Below, one piece after another: positions 1 through 5,594 of a stretch of DNA of 7,146 bases. The first letter of the stretch is position 1. Each line of letters starts with the position of its first letter. The notes under the pieces are model-generated. The model was not told the origin of the DNA, did no database searches, and saw nothing but the letters and a program-made list of their open reading frames with translations. The DNA is from Firmicutes bacterium UBA5473 (lineage in GTDB: Bacteria > Bacillota > DTU084): assembly GCA_002427165.1 (NCBI GenBank), contig DIQB01000081.1:6439-13584 (forward strand), given 5' to 3'. The position numbers were made by a program, and so were the translations under genes.

Positions 1-833
1 AATGGTACCCCACTGTCCACCAGATCCCTCCTGGCACCTTGGTAGATGGGATCGTGCACTGAACCCAAAAGGGGGTTGCTTACCTCCCGAGGATCCCAGC
101 GGAGAGTTGCCCCATCCACCTCCACGAAGTTGGCATCCTGGGCAAAAGGTGTATAGCCAAGCTTTTTGGCCTCCTCCAAGACCAGTCTTGCCACTGTGGT
201 CTTCCCCACCCCAGGGGGACCATAGAGAATCACATGCTGGGGATAGGGAGAGGCGATTTTAGCAAGCAGGGACTTGATCGCACGCTCTTGCCCAATAACT
301 TCCTCAAGCCTCGCGGGCCGTAAGATCTCAAGGGCGCTTTTGGAAAGGCCTTTTCTGTCTAGCTCCTGGAGAGCTTCTAGTTTTTTCAAGGTTTGAGCAT
401 TATCTACAGCTCCCTCTTCCTTTAGGAGTTGTAGCTTGATATCCCGGACGTATTCTTCGTGGCGATCTTGCATTCGCTCTGCCACTTTCCGCTCTAGCTT
501 GTCCTCGACACTACGTCTGGCAACTAGCTCTGCCACTTCTTCCTCGATCTCACCTAAAATCCCGGGGATCTGCTCATAGGTGGGTACCTCGCTGATCGTG
601 GGATCTTCAAAGGCAACTCGCTCTAACCCCAGGACCCGTTCTCCTATTTCTCTTGAACGGAGCAGATCCACAGCTTCCAGTTTATTGGCCTTGAGGATCA
701 GCTGGTCTGAGCCGTAAAGGTTAGCCATAATTGTATAAAGTGCAGATACCTGCCGGAAGAGTTGATCCCGCTCTACCAGCTGACGGGTCTTCTTCGGGGT
801 CAAAAGCTTTCTGACAAAATTAAATTGCCGCAA
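1..833 (-). CDS. lonC: Lon-family AAA+ protease (LonC type), N-terminal part
   Basis: The frame is open from a TTG at 833 to the window edge, giving 277 residues without a stop; the C-terminus is missing. Residues 1-80 carry a basic start (MRQFNFVRKLLTPKKTRQLV) and an unassigned helical region. Residues 92-160 are charged and coiled-coil-like (EIEEEVAELVARRSVEDK, 95-112). From 171 an AAA+ module begins: LRPARLEEVIGQERAIKSLL, then HVILYGPPGVGKTT (200-213) with the Walker A lysine at 211. It continues with FVEVDGATLRWDPREVSNPL (236-255) and GSVHDPIYQGA (257-267), a signature of sporulation-type LonB/LonC proteases. The Walker B motif and the Ser-Lys protease domain lie outside. It starts 12 bases after rplI and is probably cotranscribed with it. 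Confidence 0.85.
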   Translation of the reverse strand, partial: MRQFNFVRKLLTPKKTRQLVERDQLFRQVSALYTIMANLYGSDQLILKANKLEAVDLLRSREIGERVLGLERVAFEDPTISEVPTYEQIPGILGEIEEEVAELVARRSVEDKLERKVAERMQDRHEEYVRDIKLQLLKEEGAVDNAQTLKKLEALQELDRKGLSKSALEILRPARLEEVIGQERAIKSLLAKIASPYPQHVILYGPPGVGKTTVARLVLEEAKKLGYTPFAQDANFVEVDGATLRWDPREVSNPLLGSVHDPIYQGARRDLVDSGVP

Positions 834-840
834 TCTATTT

Positions 841-846
841 CCTCCC
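841..846 (-). promoter_or_regulatory. Ribosome binding site supporting the lonC TTG start
   Basis: GGGAGG directly after the rplI stop codon (sharing its final G), seven bases before the TTG at 833. The frame upstream of that TTG offers no ATG or GTG with comparable spacing. Confidence 0.7.
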
Positions 847-1295
847 TAGTCCTCGGCTACTAGCTCGGCTGTTACCTCTGCTTCTACCCCTGGGTACAGC
901 TTAACCCTAACTCTATGGGAGCCAAGGGTCTTGAGGGGGTCTCCTAGCTCAATCTTTTTTCGATCTACTTTCAGCTTCAACTGTTTACTAATGGCAGCGG
1001 CAAGGTCTTTGCTAGTGACAGAACCAAAAAGTCTGCCACCTTCTCCCACCTTCACAGCTAGCTTCACGGACTTGCCCTCCAGCTTTCCTGCAAGCTTTTT
1101 AGCATCGTCCTCTTCTCGCTCTTGGCGTTTCTCTTGGACCTTCTGTTCCTGTTTCCAAGACTTCAGGTTACCACCTGAGGCCTCCACAGCTAAGTTACGG
1201 GGGAAGAGAAAGTTGCGAGCGTAGCCCTCAGCTACATTCACAAGATCTCCCTTTTGTCCTAGCTTCTTTACATCCTCTTTTAAGATTACCTTCAT
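846..1295 (-). CDS. rplI: 50S ribosomal protein L9
   Basis: This 149-residue L9 binds 23S rRNA near the L1 stalk base and projects from the ribosome, helping to keep frame and spacing between ribosomes. The N-terminal domain has [19 protein letters not shown] and [14 protein letters not shown] (28-41). A long charged helix (about 42-75, with [17 protein letters not shown]) joins it to the C-terminal domain ([16 protein letters not shown] at about 87-102, then [13 protein letters not shown]). The ATG at 1295 has GGGAGGTG close upstream; an in-frame TTG five codons earlier lies ahead of that site and is rejected. It sits between yybS and lonC; in many Firmicutes rplI is likewise followed by a protease or dnaB gene. 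Confidence 0.96.
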   Translation of the reverse strand: MKVILKEDVKKLGQKGDLVNVAEGYARNFLFPRNLAVEASGGNLKSWKQEQKVQEKRQEREEDDAKKLAGKLEGKSVKLAVKVGEGGRLFGSVTSKDLAAAISKQLKLKVDRKKIELGDPLKTLGSHRVRVKLYPGVEAEVTAELVAED

Positions 1296-1310
1296 CTTGT
1301 CACCTCCCAA

Positions 1311-2237
1311 TCACGGGGCCCGCTCTAGTTTCCTAAAATCAAACCAGGTATCGAACAGGCCTAGAAAAACTAATAACTGACCAAAAATGAAAAAGACCAT
1401 CATCAACAATAATATTTTAATACCGCGAGCAAAGCCCCATTTGCCAAAAAGGTTGGCCATGACCGCCAGGCCTTGCAGGCCATAGAGGAACATAGTAATG
1501 ACATAAATATTTAGACTTAGCTTGTAGATGATGGTACCTCCTCCGAATCCTGTCAGGAGGAAGGAGGCAATAAAGATCCAAACAAGGTACCAAGGGAGCC
1601 GCCAACGGGCCAAAGGTGGCAGCTGAGCCACTTTTCCGCCCATCCTCCCGATGATCTTGCGACTTACCTGAAAGTTAATCATAAGGAGCATCATTACAGC
1701 TAACAAAAGCATTGAGGGAATTGCTACATCCAATAGCTCGCCGATGGCCTTTTGCATTTGCTCGAGCATAGCTTGCTGTTGCGAGCTAAGATTTAGGGAT
1801 TGGTAAAACTTCATCGCGCCTGCCATAGCCTCATGCATGCCCTTTTGCATCAGAGCAAATGCATCCTGCCCAAAGGCCACTTTCCCCAAAAACCAGAGAA
1901 TCACCACCCCTAAAGTGCCCGCAAGTAAGGACTGCCCAAAAAGGCGCCACAGGGGTTCTTCCTTTTGCAAGGAGTTTCCCATCACAACTCCCATTAGGCC
2001 ATAGAAAAATAGAACCGCAAAAGCCAAAGGCAATTGCCCTAAAAAGCCCAAGAGAATGGCTGCGGCAAAGAGAGGCAAGACTGCCTTCCGCCAGCCATGC
2101 TCATAGGTGAGGATGGTCAGAGGCAGAGGCAGTAGGATGAGACTGATCTCCCCTCCGATGGGCAACATGCCCAGAAGGGCCATCACCACTGTTACAGCGG
2201 CTAGCATTGCTCCTCGGGTTAGCCATTTCAGATTCAC
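1311..2237 (-). CDS. yybS: YybS-like integral membrane protein (DUF2232)
   Basis: This 308-residue polytopic membrane protein of unknown function is commonly found upstream of rplI in Firmicutes. Hydrophobic spans occur near residues 9-27, 31-46, 52-68, 70-88, 101-120, 170-188, 214-231, 239-262 and 272-294, so eight or nine helices. A polar, Met/Gln-rich helical loop lies at about 123-168 and a basic loop at 190-213. The C-terminus carries the family-like LGLFDTWFDFRKL (292-304). DUF2232 is distantly related in shape to S-component-type transporters, but no substrate can be read. The start is GTG at 2237, in a GTGA overlap with the preceding stop; this suggests translational coupling. rplI follows 15 bases on. 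Confidence 0.85.
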   Translation of the reverse strand: MNLKWLTRGAMLAAVTVVMALLGMLPIGGEISLILLPLPLTILTYEHGWRKAVLPLFAAAILLGFLGQLPLAFAVLFFYGLMGVVMGNSLQKEEPLWRLFGQSLLAGTLGVVILWFLGKVAFGQDAFALMQKGMHEAMAGAMKFYQSLNLSSQQQAMLEQMQKAIGELLDVAIPSMLLLAVMMLLMINFQVSRKIIGRMGGKVAQLPPLARWRLPWYLVWIFIASFLLTGFGGGTIIYKLSLNIYVITMFLYGLQGLAVMANLFGKWGFARGIKILLLMMVFFIFGQLLVFLGLFDTWFDFRKLERAP

Positions 2238-2575
2238 GAAAGTTTTCTCTCCCCTATCTGTCCACTTCTCTCAAGGAAATAATGGACAAGATTCGTATAG
2301 TCCCCATACCACTTTTCCAAGTTGCCTCCAGAGCTGGCCTCTGAGCGTGCTTCCTCTAAAATCTGCCGATCTACTTTCTTCAGATCCAATCCACACCTCT
2401 GAGCTAGGAGGTAGCCTGTAAGCAGAAGCTCTGAGAAGGCACAGAGGAGGTCTTCCTCATCGCCCACTAGCATCTGCTGCATGATCTGAGCGTTCGTGGA
2501 CAGCAGATCTGCTTTTAGGTGCTCGATGGCTTTAACTTTTCTTGCCACGTCAATTCCCTGTTTAGCAAGGGTCAT
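2234..2575 (-). CDS. MazG-like all-alpha protein of unknown activity
   Basis: This 113-residue, soluble, helical protein resembles the small MazG-like family (PF12643, recalled) found beside yybS in Clostridia. The resemblance is clearest at AIEHLKADLL (16-25) and LLCAFSELLLTGYLLAQRCGLDL (43-65), where relatives show a similar 'YLLAxRxG' helix. MazG enzymes hydrolyse nucleoside triphosphates to monophosphates using an EExxE...ExxD metal site; I cannot find that motif here. GDEED (38-42) is acidic but wrongly spaced, so activity is doubtful. The ATG at 2575 is chosen, with GGTGGAGG nine bases upstream; a TTG directly before it is an alternative start. The stop overlaps the yybS start by four bases (GTGA). 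Confidence 0.75.
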   Translation of the reverse strand: MTLAKQGIDVARKVKAIEHLKADLLSTNAQIMQQMLVGDEEDLLCAFSELLLTGYLLAQRCGLDLKKVDRQILEEARSEASSGGNLEKWYGDYTNLVHYFLERSGQIGERKLS

Positions 2576-2667
2576 CAAGAATCGCCTCCACCTATAGTAG
2601 TTCTCCTATGACCCTGTATTTCCTTCTCAATCCTCGGAACAAATCATAGCTCCTGTGGCAGGGAACG

Positions 2668-2698
2668 GAAAAAAAGAAGAGCCCCAGGGGGCCCTTCT
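2668..2698 (-). terminator. Rho-independent terminator after rpsR
   Basis: AGAAGGGCCCC (2698-2688) pairs with GGGGCTCTTCT (2685-2675) over eleven pairs, one of them G-T, with a tight CT loop (four bases if the last pair opens). It is followed by a seven-T run at 2675-2669. It ends the rpsF-ssb-rpsR transcript and separates it from the MazG-like gene. This is the best intrinsic terminator in the window. Confidence 0.93.
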
Positions 2699-2699
2699 G

Positions 2700-2936
2700 T
2701 TAGTCCATAGTATATGGCAACAGGGCAATATGCCGTGCTCTTTTAATAGCGATGGTTAATTGCCTTTGGTGCTTGGCACAATTGCCTGTGATCCGTCTGG
2801 GCAGGATCTTGCCCCGCTCGGTAATAAAACGGCGAAGTTTGCCGCCATCTTTATAATCTATTTTTTCTACTTTATCTACACAGAAGGAACATACTTTCCT
2901 TCTGCCTCTGCGTCCGCGTTCGCGTCTGCCGCTCAA
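2700..2936 (-). CDS. rpsR: 30S ribosomal protein S18, zinc-binding form
   Basis: This 78-residue S18 pairs with S6 on the small subunit platform. After a strongly basic N-terminus ([11 protein letters not shown], 4-14) it shows C16 and C19 as CxxC, then C53 and H56 in NCAKHQRQL, consistent with the zinc-binding S18 type. The core includes [20 protein letters not shown] (26-45) and the ending [14 protein letters not shown]. The start is TTG at 2936, since AGGAGG lies seven bases upstream and no ATG or GTG gives a complete N-terminus. It begins 15 bases after ssb. A strong terminator follows the stop within two bases, ending the cassette. Confidence 0.95.
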   Translation of the reverse strand: MSGRRERGRRGRRKVCSFCVDKVEKIDYKDGGKLRRFITERGKILPRRITGNCAKHQRQLTIAIKRARHIALLPYTMD

Positions 2937-2951
2937 AACCCTTCCTCCTCC

Positions 2952-3365
2952 CTAAAATGGAAAGTCATCTTCTCCGGTTCCGCCTAGATCGCTGAAATCG
3001 TCCTGAGGAGGAGGGCTACCGCCGGCTTGGTTGCCGCCACCCTTTTCTCCCCATTCAAGAAAACGGACATTTTCCGCTACCACTTCTGTCATCCAACGTC
3101 TGGTGCCATCTTGGGCATCGTAAGAGCGAATCTGCAATCTGCCATCAACCGCAGTCAGTCTCCCTTTTGCTAGATAGTTGGCACAGTTTTCAGCTTGCTT
3201 TCTCCAGACAACAATGTTGATAAAGTCTGCTTCTCGTTCCCCTTGTTGGTTGGTGAAGGGACGATCTACAGCCAAAGTAAAGGTTGCCACTGCCACCCCA
3301 CTTTGTGTATACCGCAATTGGGGGTCAGCTGTAAGTCTGCCGATGAGAATTATACGGTTGAGCAT
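2952..3365 (-). CDS. ssb: Single-stranded DNA-binding protein
   Basis: This 137-residue SSB coats single-stranded DNA in replication, recombination and repair. The OB fold spans about residues 1-105: [20 protein letters not shown] at the start, [21 protein letters not shown] (48-68), and the conserved [13 protein letters not shown] (92-104). A short, Gly/Pro-rich linker (107-125) leads to the acidic C-terminal tip EDDFPF (132-137), through which SSB recruits partner enzymes. The linker is brief compared with 160-180-residue housekeeping SSBs, but the tip is intact. The ATG at 3365 follows AAGGAGGG. It lies in the classic position between the genes for S6 and S18. Confidence 0.96.
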   Translation of the reverse strand: MLNRIILIGRLTADPQLRYTQSGVAVATFTLAVDRPFTNQQGEREADFINIVVWRKQAENCANYLAKGRLTAVDGRLQIRSYDAQDGTRRWMTEVVAENVRFLEWGEKGGGNQAGGSPPPQDDFSDLGGTGEDDFPF

Positions 3366-3377
3366 TGCACACCCTCC

Positions 3378-3665
3378 TTACTCCTCTACTCTAATTAATA
3401 GGTAGCGGACAATATTGTCAGATATCTTCATGATTCTCTCCAGCTCTTGGGCGGACTCCACTGTGCACTTGAAATTGCTCAGGATATAGAAGCCTTCCCG
3501 AATGCCGTCGACTTCGTATGCTAATCTTCTTTTGCCTATAGTCTCGGTCTTCTCGATCTCTCCTCCACGAGAGGTAAGAATTTCCTCAAACTTAGCAACC
3601 TGTTCGCTGACGGCATCTTCCTCCAGATTAGGAGAAAGGATATACATCAACTCATAAGCGCGCAC
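3378..3665 (-). CDS. rpsF: 30S ribosomal protein S6
   Basis: This 95-residue S6 forms a heterodimer with S18 on the platform of the small subunit. Family features are MRAYELMYILSP at the N-terminus, IEKTETIGKRRLAYEV (about 38-53), GFYILSNF (about 59-66) and IMKISDNIVRYLLIRV (about 78-93). The start is GTG at 3665; a GTG three codons earlier overlaps the AGGAGG site and would add SA- residues unlike other S6 proteins. It heads the widely conserved rpsF-ssb-rpsR cassette, with ssb 12 bases downstream. Its unusual upstream neighbour is rplL, and no promoter is visible between them. Confidence 0.95.
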   Translation of the reverse strand: MRAYELMYILSPNLEEDAVSEQVAKFEEILTSRGGEIEKTETIGKRRLAYEVDGIREGFYILSNFKCTVESAQELERIMKISDNIVRYLLIRVEE

Positions 3666-3673
3666 GGCGCTCA

Positions 3674-3679
3674 CCTCCT
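3674..3679 (-). promoter_or_regulatory. Ribosome binding site deciding the rpsF start
   Basis: AGGAGG on the minus strand. Its last G begins an in-frame GTG (3674-3672) that has no spacing. The next in-frame GTG (3665-3663) lies eight bases beyond and gives the family-typical MRAYELMYIL start. Confidence 0.75.
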
Positions 3680-3720
3680 CCCTTTGGCCTCAGGCCCCAA
3701 CCTCTAGTTGGAGCAGGGAA

Positions 3721-3744
3721 TTTGCCCGAGATTTCTCAGGCAAA
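3721..3744 (-). repeat. Second inverted repeat in the rplL-rpsF gap
   Basis: TTTGCCTGAG pairs with CTCGGGCAAA around an AAAT loop: ten pairs including one G-T. It overlaps the preceding hairpin by two bases, so the two stems stack back to back or compete at their bases. A smaller seven-pair stem (CTCCAAC / GTTGGGG, with two G-T or equivalent end pairs) follows at 3695-3713. No promoter hexamers were recognised in this gap. Confidence 0.5.
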
Positions 3745-3765
3745 GAAGCGGCTAGGCCGCTTCTT
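3743..3765 (-). terminator. Terminator-like hairpin at the rplL stop
   Basis: A perfect 10-bp stem, AAGAAGCGGC paired with GCCGCTTCTT around a CTA loop, begins inside the rplL stop codon. The following T run is short (TTTGCC), so it may be a weak terminator, a partial read-through point, or an mRNA-stabilising or processing stem instead. It could set a lower output for rpsF-ssb-rpsR if that cassette is read from the rplJL transcript. Confidence 0.45.
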
Positions 3766-4138
3766 ACTTAAGCTCTACAGAGCCACCAGCCTCTTCAATC
3801 TTAGCTTTGATTGCTTCGGCCTCGTCCTTGTTAACGCCCTCTTTGATTGCTTTTGGAGCGCTGTCAACTAGATCCTTGGCCTCTTTTAACCCCAAGGATG
3901 TGAGCTCACGTACTGCCTTGATTACCTGAACCTTCTTGTCACCAGAGGAAGTCAACACTACATCAAAGGTTGTCTTCTCCTCAGCTGCAGGAGCTGCTCC
4001 ACCTGCGGCAGGAGCTGCAGCAACTGCCATGGGGGCAGCAGCGCTAACACCAAACTTGTCCTCTAGCTCTTTTACTACCTCGGATAGCTCCAATACTGTC
4101 ATATTGCTTATCGCTTCAATGAGTTCTTCTTTAGTCAT
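3764..4138 (-). CDS. rplL: 50S ribosomal protein L7/L12
   Basis: This 124-residue stalk protein exists as dimers on L10 and activates the translation factor GTPases. The N-terminal dimerisation and L10-binding domain covers 1-31 ([20 protein letters not shown]). An Ala/Pro/Gly-rich hinge follows at about 32-54, then the globular domain at 55-124 with the factor-binding helix [13 protein letters not shown] (83-95). The ATG at 4138 has AGGAGG nine bases upstream, a strong site suited to its higher stoichiometry than L10. The stop codon runs straight into a 10-bp hairpin. In most bacteria rpoB comes next; here rpsF does. Confidence 0.97.
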   Translation of the reverse strand: MTKEELIEAISNMTVLELSEVVKELEDKFGVSAAAPMAVAAAPAAGGAAPAAEEKTTFDVVLTSSGDKKVQVIKAVRELTSLGLKEAKDLVDSAPKAIKEGVNKDEAEAIKAKIEEAGGSVELK

Positions 4139-4156
4139 CTTAAAAATCCTCCTTTT

Positions 4157-4678
4157 TTATGCTTGTTCTTTCTGTTCTCTAATTTGATCTAAGGCCCTGA
4201 CAAAGCCTGTGAGGGGTCCTGCCAGGACTCTAGCAAAGCCACCTACTGGGCCCTGCATTGCTCCAAGGAGCATGCCAAGGAGCACCTCGCGGCTTGGGAG
4301 CTTAGCTAGCTCGCCTATTGCCTCGGTATCAATTATTTTACCCTCTAGTACTCCCACCTTCAGCTCAAGCTGTTTGTGGTCCTGGGCAAAATCACTGAGG
4401 ATTTTGGCTGGGGCAACAGGATCCTCGCTACTGAATGCGATGGCAGTGGGTCCCACAAGATGTGGTTCCAACTCTTCTAGCTCCACTTTTTTGGCGGCCA
4501 GGGTAGTTAAGGTATTCTTGACCACCTTATACTCGATCCCGGCTTCCCTGAGCTTCTTGCGCAGCTCTGTAATGTCTTTAACATTCAGGCCGCGATAGTC
4601 TGTGAGAACTGTCAGCTGGCTAGCTGCCAGTTTCTCAGATAGCTCCTCAACTATTGCAACTTTTTCGGGTCTCGCCAT
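4157..4678 (-). CDS. rplJ: 50S ribosomal protein L10
   Basis: This 173-residue L10 anchors the L7/L12 dimers to the ribosome, forming the stalk with L11 and recruiting translation GTPases. The N-terminal rRNA-binding domain contains LTDYRGLNV (25-33) and VVKNTL (52-57). The amphipathic C-terminal helix (about 145-173, FARVLAGPLTGFVRALDQI) is the platform for L12 dimers. The ATG at 4678 gives the usual MARPEKVAIVEEL and has AAGGAAGGGG seven bases upstream; the open frame extends 29 codons further only through the leader terminator. It is controlled by the L10 leader. The stop is followed, 18 bases on, by rplL. Confidence 0.97.
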   Translation of the reverse strand: MARPEKVAIVEELSEKLAASQLTVLTDYRGLNVKDITELRKKLREAGIEYKVVKNTLTTLAAKKVELEELEPHLVGPTAIAFSSEDPVAPAKILSDFAQDHKQLELKVGVLEGKIIDTEAIGELAKLPSREVLLGMLLGAMQGPVGGFARVLAGPLTGFVRALDQIREQKEQA

Positions 4679-4686
4679 GCTAATCC

Positions 4687-4719
4687 CCTTCCTTGCGGAA
4701 AGGTTTACACCTCCTTTCC
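4687..4719 (-). promoter_or_regulatory. Two mutually exclusive hairpins over the rplJ ribosome binding site
   Basis: GGAAAGG (4719-4713) pairs perfectly with CCTTTCC (4703-4697) around a nine-base loop. The same CCTTTC (4703-4698) can instead pair with GGAAGG (4692-4687), which is the core of the rplJ Shine-Dalgarno stretch AAGGAAGGGG (4694-4685). The first fold exposes the binding site and the second hides it. Both are visible by eye; whether either acts in translation control is inference. Confidence 0.4.
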
Positions 4720-4723
4720 ACAA

Positions 4724-4754
4724 CAAAAATGCCCTGATCGCCAGATCGGGGCAT
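4724..4754 (-). terminator. Attenuator terminator ahead of rplJ
   Basis: ATGCCC (4754-4749) pairs with GGGCAT (4734-4729), and GATC pairs with GATC inside, with one C/A mismatch and a TGGC loop. It is followed by TTTTTG at 4729-4724. The result is a Rho-independent terminator 46 bases before the rplJ start. It lies within the leader and is mutually exclusive with the antiterminator, which shares bases 4750-4753. Confidence 0.82.
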
Positions 4755-4791
4755 ACTAATCCCATAATAAAGGTATTATGGTTAGTCTGCC
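4750..4791 (-). promoter_or_regulatory. Antiterminator hairpin of the rplJ leader
   Basis: A long imperfect hairpin: GGCA, a one-base mismatch, ACTAA, then CCATAATA, the loop CCTT, TATTATGG, a GA bulge, TTAGT, mismatch A, TGCC. That is 17 pairs. Its outer TGCC arm (4753-4750) belongs to the 5' arm of the terminator, and its outer GGCA arm (4791-4788) overlaps the end of the L10 recognition element. It is therefore placed exactly as an antiterminator that L10 binding would disrupt. The pairing is visible in the sequence; the function is inferred from known L10-dependent attenuation of rplJL in Bacillus subtilis. Confidence 0.7.
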
Positions 4792-4831
4792 TCGGCAGGA
4801 TTTATGGGTGAACCCACCTGCTGTCTCTGGC
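4788..4831 (-). ncRNA. L10 leader: L10(L12)4 recognition element
   Basis: The minus strand reads CAGAGACAGCAGG at 4831 onward and TCCTGCCGAGG at 4801-4791, the conserved blocks of the bacterial ribosomal protein L10 leader (Rfam L10_leader, recalled not searched). GCAGG (4821-4817) pairs with CCTGC (4799-4795), enclosing an inner TGGG/CCCA hairpin with a TTCA loop (4816-4805). The flanking AGAGACA and CGAGG strands supply the purine-rich kink-turn-like part that mimics the L10 site on 23S rRNA. Excess L10-L12 complex binding here should favour the downstream terminator and shut off rplJ-rplL. Confidence 0.85.
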
Positions 4832-4845
4832 AATATTCAATTTTC

Positions 4846-5544
4846 CTATTCAGCTATAAGTGAATGAGGATTAATCCGCACACCAGGTCCCATTGTTGAA
4901 GAAACTTTAATTCTCCGCACATATGTCCCCTTAGCAGCGGCGGGCTTGGCCTTGATGATAGCTCTCATTAGGGTTCTGAAGTTATCCTGGAGCTGCTCTT
5001 GGCTAAAGGATGCTTTCCCAATACCAACGTGGATAATCGAAGATTTATCAACCCTATATTCAACCTTACCTGCTTTGATCTCCTCAATTGCCTTTTCAAC
5101 TTCCATGGTGACGGTACCGGTCTTAGGGTTTGGCATCAAGCCTTTGGGGCCGAGAATTCTTCCCAACCTACCCACGACACCCATCATATCTGGGGTGGCT
5201 ACTGCTACATCAAAATCGGTCCAGCCTCCCTGGATCTTCTGTGCAAATTCATCTGCGCCTACGAAGTCTGCACCTGCAGCCTCTGCTTCTTTGGCCTTTT
5301 CGCCTTTGGCGAAAACCAAAACCCGAACTTTTTTACCAGTTCCGTGAGGCAGAACCACTGTACCGCGGACCTGTTGATCAGCATGTCTGGGATCTACTCC
5401 TAAGCGAACTGCCACCTCAACGGTTTCATCAAACTTGGCAGTTGCCTTTTCCTTAACCAGCTTTAAGGCTTCCTCGGGAGAGTATAGGGCCTCTTTGTCG
5501 AAGTCCTTGACTAGCTCCTGGTACCTCTTACCTTTTTTCGGCAT
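4846..5544 (-). CDS. rplA: 50S ribosomal protein L1
   Basis: This 232-residue L1 is of full family length. It binds helices 76-78 of 23S rRNA to form the mobile L1 stalk that helps release E-site tRNA, and it represses its own operon in many bacteria. Domain I is split: residues 1 to about 68 and about 160-232 flank the inserted domain II. The hallmark [15 protein letters not shown] occupies 131-145, and the C-terminal [12 protein letters not shown] lies at 215-226. The ATG at 5544 follows AGGAGG with good spacing (six to seven bases). It is 50 bases downstream of rplK and precedes the L10 leader. Confidence 0.97.
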   Translation of the reverse strand: MPKKGKRYQELVKDFDKEALYSPEEALKLVKEKATAKFDETVEVAVRLGVDPRHADQQVRGTVVLPHGTGKKVRVLVFAKGEKAKEAEAAGADFVGADEFAQKIQGGWTDFDVAVATPDMMGVVGRLGRILGPKGLMPNPKTGTVTMEVEKAIEEIKAGKVEYRVDKSSIIHVGIGKASFSQEQLQDNFRTLMRAIIKAKPAAAKGTYVRRIKVSSTMGPGVRINPHSLIAE

Positions 5545-5557
5545 TCATATCCCTCCT

Positions 5558-5586
5558 GTGGTGCGTGCGGCCCTGAGGCCTCCCAC
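5558..5586 (-). promoter_or_regulatory. Candidate L1-binding hairpin in the rplK-rplA gap
   Basis: The 50-base gap between rplK and rplA forms a stem with an internal loop: outer GTGG (5586-5583) pairs with CCAC (5561-5558), and inner GGCC pairs with GGCC around a TCAG tetraloop. The two strands of the internal loop are GA and GCACGCA. The 3' arm directly abuts the AGGAGG ribosome binding site of rplA (5557-5552). L1 is known to repress its own mRNA through an RNA structure mimicking its 23S rRNA site, and a GUGGGAGG...ACCAC element at this spot is one I recall from Firmicutes. The L1 assignment is inference; the hairpin itself is seen. Confidence 0.5.
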
Positions 5587-5594
5587 AATTCTTA

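Noticed and set aside
2..262. Plus-strand open frame of 86 codons at the left edge
   Set aside because: It lies antisense to the lonC Walker A region, is rich in Pro and has no family resemblance; the minus strand encodes a clear AAA+ protein here.
1417..1605. Minus-strand open frame of 62 codons inside yybS
   Set aside because: It is another frame of the yybS gene; the yybS frame has continuous membrane-protein character and the DUF2232-like C-terminus.
2579..2667. Possible promoter before the MazG-like gene
   Set aside because: TTGAGA and TACTAT occur but about 25 bases apart, and other hexamer pairs match poorly. A promoter is expected after the strong terminator, but I cannot point to one.
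3655..3690. S6:S18-binding leader motif at the rpsF start
   Set aside because: A small AGCGC/GCGCT hairpin with CCG overlaps the start codon, but the CACCG-type bulge and hairpin arrangement I recall for the known motif could not be built convincingly.
4946..5456. Three overlapping plus-strand open frames
   Set aside because: All are antisense to rplA; several frames being open at once over a conserved ribosomal gene is a shadow effect.
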